Below are positions 18,463 to 26,334 of a DNA stretch of 64,000 bases, piece after piece. A program made the translations under genes and the position numbers. Every line of letters starts with the position of its first letter. The stretch's first letter is position 1. Under the pieces are notes generated by a model, which ran no database searches, was not told the origin of the DNA, and saw only the letters and a list, made by a program, of their open reading frames with translations. This stretch comes from Myxococcota bacterium (GTDB taxonomy: Bacteria; Myxococcota_A; UBA9160; UBA4427), in NCBI GenBank assembly GCA_028823175.1, contig JAPKBZ010000001.1, positions 32,350 to 96,349 on the forward strand, read 5' to 3'.

Positions 18463-19878
18463 TCAGGGGATCGAGTAGCCGAGGGCTCGGAGTTGGTTGA
18501 GCTGAATCTCGTCGATCTCGAGCGCGTCGGGGACGTCCCAGGGCGGTGTTTGCTCCAGGTATCCCTCAGCGAGGCTTCGAAGGCGTTCGGTGGTCTCGGC
18601 CTCGTCATTGATCAGGTCGGTGAGTTCCGCGGTGTCCACTCGGCTATTGAAGAGTTCTTCCTTCGTGCTGCCGTCGGAAGTCGTCACCTGCATGTAGCGA
18701 TAGCCGTCCTCGAGCACGGACACGGTGTTGGCGATGTTGGCCCCGCGCCGACCCCAGTTCTGGTCGAGGTGAGCGAAGGAAGCGCCTTCACCGACGATTG
18801 ATTCGTTGCGCGCGGCAGCGAGCAGAGCGGGGACCTGGGACTTTCCGTCAACTTCGCCCAAGCCGTCGATGCCGAGGAGATCGAGAATCGTGGGCCAGAC
18901 ATCGACATTTTGCGTGGGCTGGTCGACGACCACGCCGCCGGGAATCTTGAAGGGAAGGCTCATGATCAACGGCACCTCGGTGGTTTCGCGATAGACCCCG
19001 CGAGCGTGGCCTTCTGCGCCGCGTTCTCCGAAAGCTTCCCCATGATCCGACGTGATCACGATCAGGGTGTTCTCCAGGTAGCCCTCCCGCTCGAGGTACT
19101 TATAGAGCTCCCTTATGACCAAGTTGGTTCGCAGGACCGAGTTGTCGTACACCGAGGAGTAGTCCGTGCCGAATTGGGCCGAATCCTCGTCGTAGAGATA
19201 CTCGTGCACGTCCATCAAGTGCAAGTAGAGAAACCAGCGTTCATTGCCATAGATGCGAAAAAACTCCATGGCGGCGAGGACCGCGTCCTCGTCGGTCCCC
19301 CCCGCTTTCAGGGTGGGATTCGCCAGCCTGATCGAGGGATCCACGGCCTTACTCGTCGGGCGAGTGTAGACATCAAAGCCCTGGTCGAAGCCAAAGTAGC
19401 CCTCGACCCAGCCGTTGCGGTAGAGGCCTGCGGTGAGGAAGCCGTTTTCGGCGAGGACTTCTGCGGGCATCCGGGCGTCCTGGGAGAGGACGTGCTCGAA
19501 GCGGGTGACTCCGGAGCGAACGGGGTAGAGACCCGTCCACAGGGACGCCATGGAGCATTTAGTCCAGGAGGACTGGGCGAGGTGGCTGCCGAACACCACC
19601 CCGTTCTCGGCCAGTTCATCGAGAAAGGGCGCCGTTGGCCTTTCGTAGCCGTAGGTGCTCAGGCGGTCCGCACGGAGGGTGTCGACCAAAATGAAGAGCA
19701 CGTTGACATCGTCGCGCTCCGAGAGTTTCTCGATGTCCGCCGCGGTCCCGTTGGGCCGCTCCGGGGCGGGGAGCTGCAAAGAGACTCGAACGAATTGGGC
19801 GAAGTAAAGGCCGACGACCAAGCCCGCCGCGGCGAGCCACGGCCAACGCTGACCCAAAATCTTGCGGATCTGGCTCAT
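18463..19878 (-). CDS. Sulfatase-fold hydrolase/transferase with Thr at the nucleophile position
   Basis: 471 residues. An N-terminal anchor helix (about 13-35) is followed by an extracytoplasmic sulfatase-type domain: metal Asp in LFILVDTLRADRLSTYGY, and DH in VITSDHGEAFGE. The nucleophile segment reads SSWTKCSMASLWTGLYP. Aligned with C-x-P-x-R of formylglycine sulfatases, the nucleophile is Thr and the Pro and Arg are missing. This resembles phosphoethanolamine/phosphoglycerol transferases and related phosphohydrolases more than true sulfatases. A role in modifying lipids or surface glycans is inferred. It is divergent from the TPR lipoprotein gene, with an 83-bp gap. Confidence 0.85.
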   Translation of the reverse strand: MSQIRKILGQRWPWLAAAGLVVGLYFAQFVRVSLQLPAPERPNGTAADIEKLSERDDVNVLFILVDTLRADRLSTYGYERPTAPFLDELAENGVVFGSHLAQSSWTKCSMASLWTGLYPVRSGVTRFEHVLSQDARMPAEVLAENGFLTAGLYRNGWVEGYFGFDQGFDVYTRPTSKAVDPSIRLANPTLKAGGTDEDAVLAAMEFFRIYGNERWFLYLHLMDVHEYLYDEDSAQFGTDYSSVYDNSVLRTNLVIRELYKYLEREGYLENTLIVITSDHGEAFGERGAEGHARGVYRETTEVPLIMSLPFKIPGGVVVDQPTQNVDVWPTILDLLGIDGLGEVDGKSQVPALLAAARNESIVGEGASFAHLDQNWGRRGANIANTVSVLEDGYRYMQVTTSDGSTKEELFNSRVDTAELTDLINDEAETTERLRSLAEGYLEQTPPWDVPDALEIDEIQLNQLRALGYSIP

Positions 19879-19961
19879 AGGACGGCGCAGCCTAGCACAC
19901 AGGATGTCGGTAGGGTTTTCAAGCTCGCGCGAAATCAGGACCCTGGGCTAGGCTATGGGAC

Positions 19962-22208
19962 ATGAAAGCAAGCCTCGTCGATGCCACCCGAATGGGTCTG
20001 CTGCCGCCGCAGGCGGTCACCGCCGCAGCCCTCTTTTTTGTGATGATTGCGCTCACGATGCTTGCGGCCGGTTGTGGCGCCCCGCCCTCGATTGAGGATG
20101 TCAAAAGCTTGCAGCAGCAGCGGCGCTTCGAAGAGTCGATCGAGCCGCTGAGACGCCTTTTGCAGGAAGAGGGTGGGCGCGACAATCCCGAGGTGCTCTA
20201 CTTGTACGGCCGTGCACTGTCCACAACCGGCAGGCACACCCCCGCGCTCTGGGCTTTCCGCAAGGCAATGGAGGATCCCCTGTACAAGGGGAGGGCTGCG
20301 GTCGAGATCGCTGCGGGGGGGCTACGCAGTATGAATTATCCCCTCGCCATCGAAGGGGCAAACCAGGCCATTGAGGTGGATCCAGAGATGCCGGGGGCCT
20401 ATGCGATTCGCGCCATGGCGTTGATCAATAGCCGCCAAGACTACGACAAGGCCCTCGAGGATGCCGACCGGGTATTGGAATTGAAGCCCGAGGATAGCAG
20501 TGGCCTTGTGGCCCGGGCCCTTGCGTTGCTCGCCCTCGAGCGCGTGGAGGAGGCGGGCGAGGCCATCGAGATCGCGGCCGAGCACTTTGAACTCGTCGAC
20601 ATGGGACTGGGACACGACGCGGGCAGATATTGCGCGATTCGCGGGAAATTCGCGTTCGAGAAGGGAGAACCCGAGCGTGCCGAGGAAATTTACTTGGAGT
20701 GCCTTGAGCGCCACCCCGGACACGACGTCTTGGTGAGCGAAATTGTCACGCTTCTCGACGACAAGGGGGAGATCGACAGGTCCAACGAAATCATTGAGGC
20801 GGCGCTCGATTCCAATCCTAGGAACCAGGCTATACGCGTCGCTCTCGCCCGCCGTTTTGATGTGATCGGCCGGGCCGATCAAGCCGAGGCCTTGCTTGGC
20901 GAGGCAACCAAGTTCGAACAGCCCAAGCTAGCCGCCCGGGCGTTTTGGGACCTGGCGGCCTTTCAGATTTCCCACGGAAAGACCGAGGAGGGGCTCGCGA
21001 GTTTCGAAAAAACCATCGAAATTCGGGGTGAGCGCGACCCCGAGTTGCTCTTCGCTTACGGCGATGCGTTGGCCGTTGCAGGGAAAGTGGACGAGGTCCT
21101 CGCCTTGGCCGAGAGGATGGGATCAGAGCCGCACAAGGAAATGATCAGGGGTAGGGCGTATTTCGAGCAGGGGGATTATGCCGAGGCGCTCGAACACTTC
21201 GATCAGGGGCTGCTTCTGTGGCCGAATAACTTCGTAGTGCGTTACCTCGCAGGGATCTCCGCCGAGGAAATCGGTGATTTTTCAAGGGCCATCGACGAGT
21301 ACCGCTACTCCATGCGCGACGGAGCTTCGGGGACGGACTCGCGCTTGCGCCTCGCCCGGCTCTATTTTGCCGAGGAGGAATACGGTCAGGCGCTGACCGT
21401 GCTTCGCCACGATTACCAGAAGACGCCTCCCGAATTTGAAGAGGCGCTGCTCGAACTCGCTCTGATGGACCGACTTGGGCAGACCGAGGGTTCGGTCCCG
21501 GGTCACCTCTCTCATTTTGCCCCGTCCCCCGAGTTTCGAACTCGGGCTTCGCTGATCTTCATCGAAGGGGCGCGGCATAGAGGGGGGGATGCCGTCGCGG
21601 CGGAGATGATTCTCGAGTCGAGCACCCTCGATTTATCGTTGCCCGAGAATCTGCCAATTCTCAAGAGTCTGGTGCTCGCCCTGCTCGCCAGCAACCAGCC
21701 TGAATTCGCCCGGTCGCAGCTGGCCGAGACCCTCGAAGCGAACCCCTCTTCGGCGGGCCTTCGGGGGCTCGAGGGGCTCGTCCTCGCGGAGTTGGGAGAG
21801 GCCTCGGCGGCGAAACTGGCCTATGACCGCGCCCTTGAGTTGGATGCGGAGGAACCCATGGCGCTTGAGGCTCTTGCCGATGCTCATGTGCAGAGTGGGG
21901 ACATCGATTCTGCTGTTCAAATCTACGAGAGACTGGCCGAGATCCAGCCGCGGGATGTTTCGGCTTTGCTGGCGGCGGCAGATGCTCTCTCCGAGGCGAG
22001 TCGTGTGGACGAGAGCGCTGCGCTCTTACGCGCAGTTCTCGAGCGCGAGCCCTACCATAGCGGCGCTGCCCTGCGGCTCGCACGCCTTGAGGCCGAGGCG
22101 GGTCGAGCCGAGGCCGCGCGGATCCTGGCGGTGAGGGCCGCTCGTTTCGGCGGCGGACCCGAAGCCAAGGATTTTCTCAGGGAGCAGATGGCGCTTGATG
22201 CTGGCTAG
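19962..22208 (+). CDS. TPR-repeat lipoprotein
   Basis: 748 residues. The signal sequence has lipobox LAAGC (Cys38), so it should be a lipid-anchored periplasmic or outer-membrane protein. Almost all of the rest is helical TPR repeats, for example PEVLYLYGRALSTTGRHTPA, ALEHFDQGLLLWPNN and AKLAYDRALELDAEEPMALE, about 15-18 in number. The architecture resembles TPR lipoproteins encoded with exopolysaccharide and exosortase systems, but nothing else here confirms that link. Its last 32 bp overlap the end of the convergent gene 22177-23499. Confidence 0.85.
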   Translation: MKASLVDATRMGLLPPQAVTAAALFFVMIALTMLAAGCGAPPSIEDVKSLQQQRRFEESIEPLRRLLQEEGGRDNPEVLYLYGRALSTTGRHTPALWAFRKAMEDPLYKGRAAVEIAAGGLRSMNYPLAIEGANQAIEVDPEMPGAYAIRAMALINSRQDYDKALEDADRVLELKPEDSSGLVARALALLALERVEEAGEAIEIAAEHFELVDMGLGHDAGRYCAIRGKFAFEKGEPERAEEIYLECLERHPGHDVLVSEIVTLLDDKGEIDRSNEIIEAALDSNPRNQAIRVALARRFDVIGRADQAEALLGEATKFEQPKLAARAFWDLAAFQISHGKTEEGLASFEKTIEIRGERDPELLFAYGDALAVAGKVDEVLALAERMGSEPHKEMIRGRAYFEQGDYAEALEHFDQGLLLWPNNFVVRYLAGISAEEIGDFSRAIDEYRYSMRDGASGTDSRLRLARLYFAEEEYGQALTVLRHDYQKTPPEFEEALLELALMDRLGQTEGSVPGHLSHFAPSPEFRTRASLIFIEGARHRGGDAVAAEMILESSTLDLSLPENLPILKSLVLALLASNQPEFARSQLAETLEANPSSAGLRGLEGLVLAELGEASAAKLAYDRALELDAEEPMALEALADAHVQSGDIDSAVQIYERLAEIQPRDVSALLAAADALSEASRVDESAALLRAVLEREPYHSGAALRLARLEAEAGRAEAARILAVRAARFGGGPEAKDFLREQMALDAG

Positions 22209-23499
22209 GAATCGGGGGGAGCCCCGATTCGCTCTCTACGGGTTGCTTCTTCCCTCCGCCGAAGAAGCGTTCGTAGTTGGCTCGCATTCCGTCGGGGACC
22301 ATGGCGATCTTGGCCTTGGTCTTTTCGTCGAAGTCTGACTCGGCGAGCCAAGCGAGCGCGGCCGGTTCGTCTTGGAGGAGCCAATAGCGCACCGGGTTGC
22401 CCACGCCGGGGCTTCTCCGCTCGGAATTTCGGATATTCGCGTCGGCGAAGGCGACGGCTTCTTCGGGTGATTCCACTGCTATATCCAGGCTATAGAGCGC
22501 GAAGGCGGGTTCGGCCCAGCCCGGGTCCTCCTCCCGGCCGGGAAGCGAACGAATCCAAGCGTGCGCGCCGCTGCGATCGCCTCTGAGCCAGCGGCGAAAG
22601 CTCTCCGTGACCCCGTCGTCTCGCTCCTCACCCGGCGGCAGGCTGCCAAGCCACGCCATGGCGGCCTCCGGGTCGAATTTGGCCCAACGGGTGCCCACCC
22701 GGCGGGGAAGCCATCGGCCTTGGCCGCTTCCCATGTGACGCTCGGCGAATTCGGTAGCCTGCTGGGGGTCGATTTCGGCAAGCGCGCTGGCGAGCCGCTG
22801 GAAGGCGTTATTTTGCGACCCTTCGGGGAGCGCCTCGGCCCAGGCAATCGCTCCCTCGGCGCCCAGGCGACGAACCCTGCGACGCAGGGTCGCGGTGGTT
22901 GCCCTCTGGGCGTGGGGCCCGCTCATTTTCATCAGCAGGTTGTCGAGGCCCGGTTTGCCCGACTCCTCCCAACCCACGACAAGAGCGTAGACATAGGGGG
23001 CCAGGGGATGTTCGCCCGTATTGTAGGGACCGACGACCTCGTAGGCCCGCTCGGGGTCGATTCGGGCCCATTCACGGATCACCGCGCCGACGACGGTGGG
23101 AACGCGCGCCTCCCAGTTGCGCCGGGTCCATTGAAAAGCTCCCTCGGGGTCGAAACGGGTCCACCACTGGGCGACGAGAACGATTTCGGGGTCGCCGGCT
23201 TGGAAAAGTACGGTCTCGTAAGCGTGGAGAACCGCGTCGAGGTGCGAGGAGTCGAGCTCGCCGAAGATTTCGGCGAGCACTCGAACTCGCTCGATGGGGT
23301 CGGGGATGAGCAGAACGTCGCGGATTTCTCCGGCCATGCCGGGGAATTCCAAGTCTTGGGTTTCCTCGACCATCCTCGCCAGGCGGTCAGCTTCGAGCCC
23401 CTCGGCGAGCCCCTCGGCCTGGCCCCGCTCGTAGGCGAGTTGATAGGAAACCCCCGAGGCGATGATGGCGACTACGAGCCCGATAAGAATTGTTTTCAT
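22177..23499 (-). CDS. Membrane-anchored repeat protein of unknown function
   Basis: 440 residues. A single N-terminal helix (about 3-22) is followed by a soluble helical region made of degenerate repeats of about 30-35 residues built around an acidic-Pro-x-x-Ala-aromatic core: FDPEGAFQW, IDPERAYEVV, IDPQQATEF, FDPEAAMAWLGSLPPG, ESPEEAVAF and DEPAALAWL. The tail is Pro/Gln/Ser rich. Similar repeats occur in uncharacterised HEAT/TPR-like proteins. I do not recognise a named family. It likely faces the periplasm and binds proteins. It overlaps tail to tail by 32 bp with the TPR lipoprotein gene. Confidence 0.7.
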   Translation of the reverse strand: MKTILIGLVVAIIASGVSYQLAYERGQAEGLAEGLEADRLARMVEETQDLEFPGMAGEIRDVLLIPDPIERVRVLAEIFGELDSSHLDAVLHAYETVLFQAGDPEIVLVAQWWTRFDPEGAFQWTRRNWEARVPTVVGAVIREWARIDPERAYEVVGPYNTGEHPLAPYVYALVVGWEESGKPGLDNLLMKMSGPHAQRATTATLRRRVRRLGAEGAIAWAEALPEGSQNNAFQRLASALAEIDPQQATEFAERHMGSGQGRWLPRRVGTRWAKFDPEAAMAWLGSLPPGEERDDGVTESFRRWLRGDRSGAHAWIRSLPGREEDPGWAEPAFALYSLDIAVESPEEAVAFADANIRNSERRSPGVGNPVRYWLLQDEPAALAWLAESDFDEKTKAKIAMVPDGMRANYERFFGGGKKQPVESESGLPPIPSQHQAPSAP

Positions 23500-23576
23500 G
23501 GCGCCGAACCTTAGCCCGACGAGGGCAGGATCGTCGAGCTTCGGGCGCGTGTGGCTCTCGGACCCTTTTTTTGCTC

Positions 23577-23626
23577 CTCCCCCCTCTCCCTCCCCCCACC
23601 CACCCCGGGGGGCGGAGGGGGGGGGT
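23577..23626. other. Adjacent C-rich and G-rich tracts with quadruplex potential
   Basis: A C-rich stretch to 23606 is followed by a G-rich stretch (GGGGGGCGGAGGGGGGGGG). Read on the minus strand, the C-rich half gives GGGGTGGGTGGGGGGAGGG, which fits the four-run G-quadruplex pattern. It lies about 80-130 bp upstream of the minus-strand gene starting at 23499. The rest of the 23500-23927 gap holds no gene I can support. Confidence 0.7.
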
Positions 23627-23927
23627 GCCCATTGAGTTTCCGGTCGCTCGCCCGGTTCACGTCAACGAATTGACGGGTCCGGCTCGGAAATCCAGCGCTG
23701 CGGGGCCATTCTCCGAGGTTCAGAAGCGCCTGAGGGCTATTGGCTCAGTCTGCCGCGCTGGTGTATTTTGCACCACCCGGGGCTCAGTCTCATTCAAGTC
23801 CTTGTATTCAAAGACATTTCCGCACGCTCGGGCGAATCTTCAAGCGGGCCGAGCGAATTTTGGTGCAGGCTGCGCCGTTCTCACGGAGTTGCCTATGGTC
23901 TCAGCAGACGCCTAAAAGCCTGTTTTT

Positions 23928-23949
23928 CCAAGTCTTTACTAAGACTTGG
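23928..23949. promoter_or_regulatory. Inverted repeat upstream of the surface-protein gene
   Basis: CCAAGTCTT and AAGACTTGG form a perfect 9-bp inverted repeat around TACT. It ends 15 bp before the sigma-54-like element at 23965. It could be an operator or a terminator for leftward or rightward transcripts. The nearby T-run (23923-23927) is on its 5' side on the plus strand, which argues against a plus-strand terminator. Confidence 0.5.
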
Positions 23950-23964
23950 GCATTTATCAGCCGA

Positions 23965-23980
23965 TGGCCCCAATGTTGCA
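23965..23980 (+). promoter_or_regulatory. Sigma-54-like -24/-12 promoter
   Basis: TGGCCCC-AATG-TTGCA matches the RpoN consensus TGGCACG-N4-TTGCW at 10 of 12 defined positions, with exact spacing between the GG and GC elements. Transcription would start near 23991, giving a leader of about 70 nt before the ATG at 24064. This is a pattern match only. Confidence 0.5.
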
Positions 23981-24063
23981 TTTATATCGGGACACCTTGG
24001 CTCTTTTGAAAATTGAGAATTTTGGAAGCGCCAAGCAACTCTAAGCTCAAGGAGCAAAATACA

Positions 24064-25443
24064 ATGAAGTTCATCAAGGGACTGAATGGATTGAAGGTGG
24101 CCGCGTTGGCCGCTGCCGCAGTTCTGACCGTGGCGGTCGGGGCCCAGGCGAGAACGCTGAATATGTCGGGTGAGTGGTTTCAGAATCGTGGCCAGTTGGT
24201 CGATATCCCGATCAACGGCGGCGTGGTTTTTTGTGGTTTCGGCGGTGTGGGTGAGCCGATCGGAGTCGGTGGCTGTCTCGGCAACAAGCCGGGCGTGAAT
24301 GCGACCGGCATGGCCGTCGGCCAGGTGATGTTCAAGGCGGTCAATGGCGGCGTTCCGGCGGCGGCTCAGGCAGCGAATGTCAACGGAGGCGCTCCCGCTT
24401 CGTTTACCGTTCCCCCGCACGCATTTCTACAGCAACTTCCCAAGCAGGTCGTGGCGCTGCCCATCAATCTGACGGTGCAGCAGTTGGCGACGACGATGGT
24501 TTTTAACGCTCCCGGAACCTCGATGTCTTCGGGCCTGAGTTCGATGAATTGGCAGGCTCATTTCGCGGCCAACGCTCACTCCAACGATCCCGGTCAGTCG
24601 GCTCGTTTGGCTAAGAACTTCGCATGGTGCCCCGGCGTGGGCGGTCCTGCGTGTGCCGCTCCGAACTTGGCAACGGGCGGAGTCGCTGGCTACAACGGGA
24701 TGATCAGCTACACGAATTCAAACCCGAATGCCTTCGGCGGCACCATGGCAATGATGTCAGCGGCGGGTGGCTACGTCTCCTTGGCCCTCGACAAGACGCT
24801 CTTTGGTTTTCCCGCCGGCCTGTCTCTCGCTATGGCGCACCAGATTTTTGGTGATCCCAGCAACACGACGATCTTCCGACCGCAGTGGATGGGGCTCGGG
24901 TATGCGGCGACAAGGACCAACGCCTTCGCCGCTGCGCCTGTCTACAATAGCTTTGGGACTAACACGCCCTGCGCAGCGAACGTTCTGCCCCCGTCTCCTA
25001 TCGGTTGTTCGCAGATCACTACCCAGGGGCCGCAGATAACCTTTCCGACAATCCCGACGCCGGGCGTGGGTACGATCATGAACTTCCCGCTCTCGCTCCC
25101 GGGTGATTCCAACATCAACTTTGGTTTCCCCTGGACGACTGGGACGGTCACGGCGATTCACACGGGCATCACGGGCATGGGTGCTGCGTCGAGCGAGACC
25201 CTGAGCGCCATGGGCTACGACAACCGCACAGGGGCCGGTAACGGTCGAATTGTCATGGTGTCGGGTGGCGTTTCTCACCGCATGTTGTCGGGAAAGAACT
25301 TCACCGCTCTCGACGCGGTTCGCCTCGACTTCACCAGCCCCGTGCCGGCCATGTCGGCTCCGGCGATTGGTGCTGTCGTGACCCTGATGCTTCTGGCGGG
25401 CGGCTACATGGCCCGGCGGACCTTCGCGGGTAGCCAGTCCTAG
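24064..25443 (+). CDS. Secreted Gly/Ala/Asn-rich surface protein with C-terminal sorting-type tail
   Basis: 459 residues from ATG 24064, preceded by AAGGAG at ideal distance. A Sec signal (VAALAAAAVLTVAVGAQA) leads into a mature region rich in Gly, Ala, Asn and Met with a few paired Cys and no recognised domain. The C-terminus has PAMSAPAIG, a hydrophobic helix (AVVTLMLLAGGYMA) and then RR, the tripartite layout of PEP-CTERM-like exosortase substrates or a simple tail anchor. The good ribosome site, sigma-54-like promoter and strong downstream terminator suggest a regulated, well-expressed single-gene unit. No function is assigned. Confidence 0.8.
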   Translation: MKFIKGLNGLKVAALAAAAVLTVAVGAQARTLNMSGEWFQNRGQLVDIPINGGVVFCGFGGVGEPIGVGGCLGNKPGVNATGMAVGQVMFKAVNGGVPAAAQAANVNGGAPASFTVPPHAFLQQLPKQVVALPINLTVQQLATTMVFNAPGTSMSSGLSSMNWQAHFAANAHSNDPGQSARLAKNFAWCPGVGGPACAAPNLATGGVAGYNGMISYTNSNPNAFGGTMAMMSAAGGYVSLALDKTLFGFPAGLSLAMAHQIFGDPSNTTIFRPQWMGLGYAATRTNAFAAAPVYNSFGTNTPCAANVLPPSPIGCSQITTQGPQITFPTIPTPGVGTIMNFPLSLPGDSNINFGFPWTTGTVTAIHTGITGMGAASSETLSAMGYDNRTGAGNGRIVMVSGGVSHRMLSGKNFTALDAVRLDFTSPVPAMSAPAIGAVVTLMLLAGGYMARRTFAGSQS

Positions 25444-25492
25444 CGCTTCATTTCCATCGTTAGACACGAGAGTATGCTCCTATGAGCGGAGT

Positions 25493-25530
25493 CGCCGCCT
25501 GGCCCTTGGGTCAGGCGGCGTTTCTCTTTT
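25493..25530 (+). terminator. Intrinsic terminator of the surface-protein gene
   Basis: CGCCGCCTG (25493-25501) pairs perfectly with CAGGCGGCG (25512-25520) over a 10-nt loop, followed by TTTCTCTTTT. This is the clearest rho-independent terminator in the window, 50 bp after the stop codon. Confidence 0.9.
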
Positions 25531-25669
25531 GAGCGCCTCTTTTGCGCGCCTGGCGCTTCGGGCCCGGCCGACTCAGGGCCGAGCGGCGGCGCGGCCAACC
25601 GATTTCCCGGCGCCTTGTCTTGAGCTAGATTCGGGCCGCACGAAAAATGAGCGAAACGCTTGCGGGGGG

Positions 25670-26011
25670 ATGGGTTCGATGCGACGAATGCGTGAGATGA
25701 CCAAGAGGCGCGCTGTCCGCTGTTTTCTTGCCGCCACCCTGGCCGCGGGGCTCTCGGTATCCGCGGGGAACTCAGCCCTCGCCGAGGATGCGAGGGCAGA
25801 ACCCGGGGCAACGGGCCCCGATCTGACCGCCAAGATCGTGGATGCGACCCTCCTGCGCCCCCTCGGACTGCTTTCGACCGTGGCGGGTGCCGGCTTCTTC
25901 GTGGTCTCCCTCCCCATCACCATCGCGGCGGAGCAGGTGGGTACGGCTCGGGAAGTCCTGGTCGAGACCCCCTACGAAAACACCTTCGAGCGTCCCCTGG
26001 GCAGGATCTAG
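25670..26011 (+). CDS. Small exported membrane protein of unknown function
   Basis: 113 residues from ATG 25670, with a G-rich site just upstream. ATG 25679 is an alternative. A basic n-region and hydrophobic stretch (FLAATLAAGLSVSAGNSALA) form a signal peptide. The mature part has one more hydrophobic segment (LLSTVAGAGFFVVSLPITIA) framed by RPLGLL before it and a closing ERPLGRI. The RPLG-hydrophobic-RPLG layout is shared by small proteobacterial proteins often annotated only as hypothetical or, without proof, as multidrug transporter. Composition matches the neighbours. Confidence 0.65.
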   Translation: MGSMRRMREMTKRRAVRCFLAATLAAGLSVSAGNSALAEDARAEPGATGPDLTAKIVDATLLRPLGLLSTVAGAGFFVVSLPITIAAEQVGTAREVLVETPYENTFERPLGRI

Positions 26012-26334
26012 CGCCCTCAACGCCTCCTCTCTCCTCGCCTCTCTCCTCGCCTCCTCCTCGCCTCCTCGCCCGACACTCCGTCCAACACTCCGCTCGGCCT
26101 TCGGTGTGCGTTCGGCCGGCTCGTCCGGGGGTGACGGACGGTTGCCGCCGTCAGGCTTTGCTAGCTTTGGGTTCGGGGGCAGCCCCGAGGGGCGACGGGA
26201 TGGTGATCCGGCTGCGGGATCGCGGGCGCGCGAAAGCGCGGAAACGGCTTCAGTTTCGGCGGCTTATGGTCGTTCCATTCTGGGTGAGCGACGGCCTGAG
26301 TGGGCCGAGACAAGTACGGAAGAGGGGGCCTTGA
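26012..26334. other. Intergenic region with a CTCCTCGCC simple repeat
   Basis: The first part (about 26024-26071) consists of imperfect copies of TCTCCTCGCC and CTCCTCGCC. The remainder shows no convincing coding frame. The last bases carry a purine-rich site (AGAGGGGG) that probably serves the GTG at 26335. Confidence 0.5.

Noticed and set aside
23490..23915. Possible 141-codon gene in the divergent gap
   Set aside because: It runs through the C/G homopolymer tract and has a Pro/Leu/Gly-biased, shadow-like composition with no ribosome site.
26012..26100. CTCCTCGCC copies as a possible CRISPR-like array
   Set aside because: Units are 8-12 bp, contiguous and degenerate with no spacers, so this is a simple repeat.
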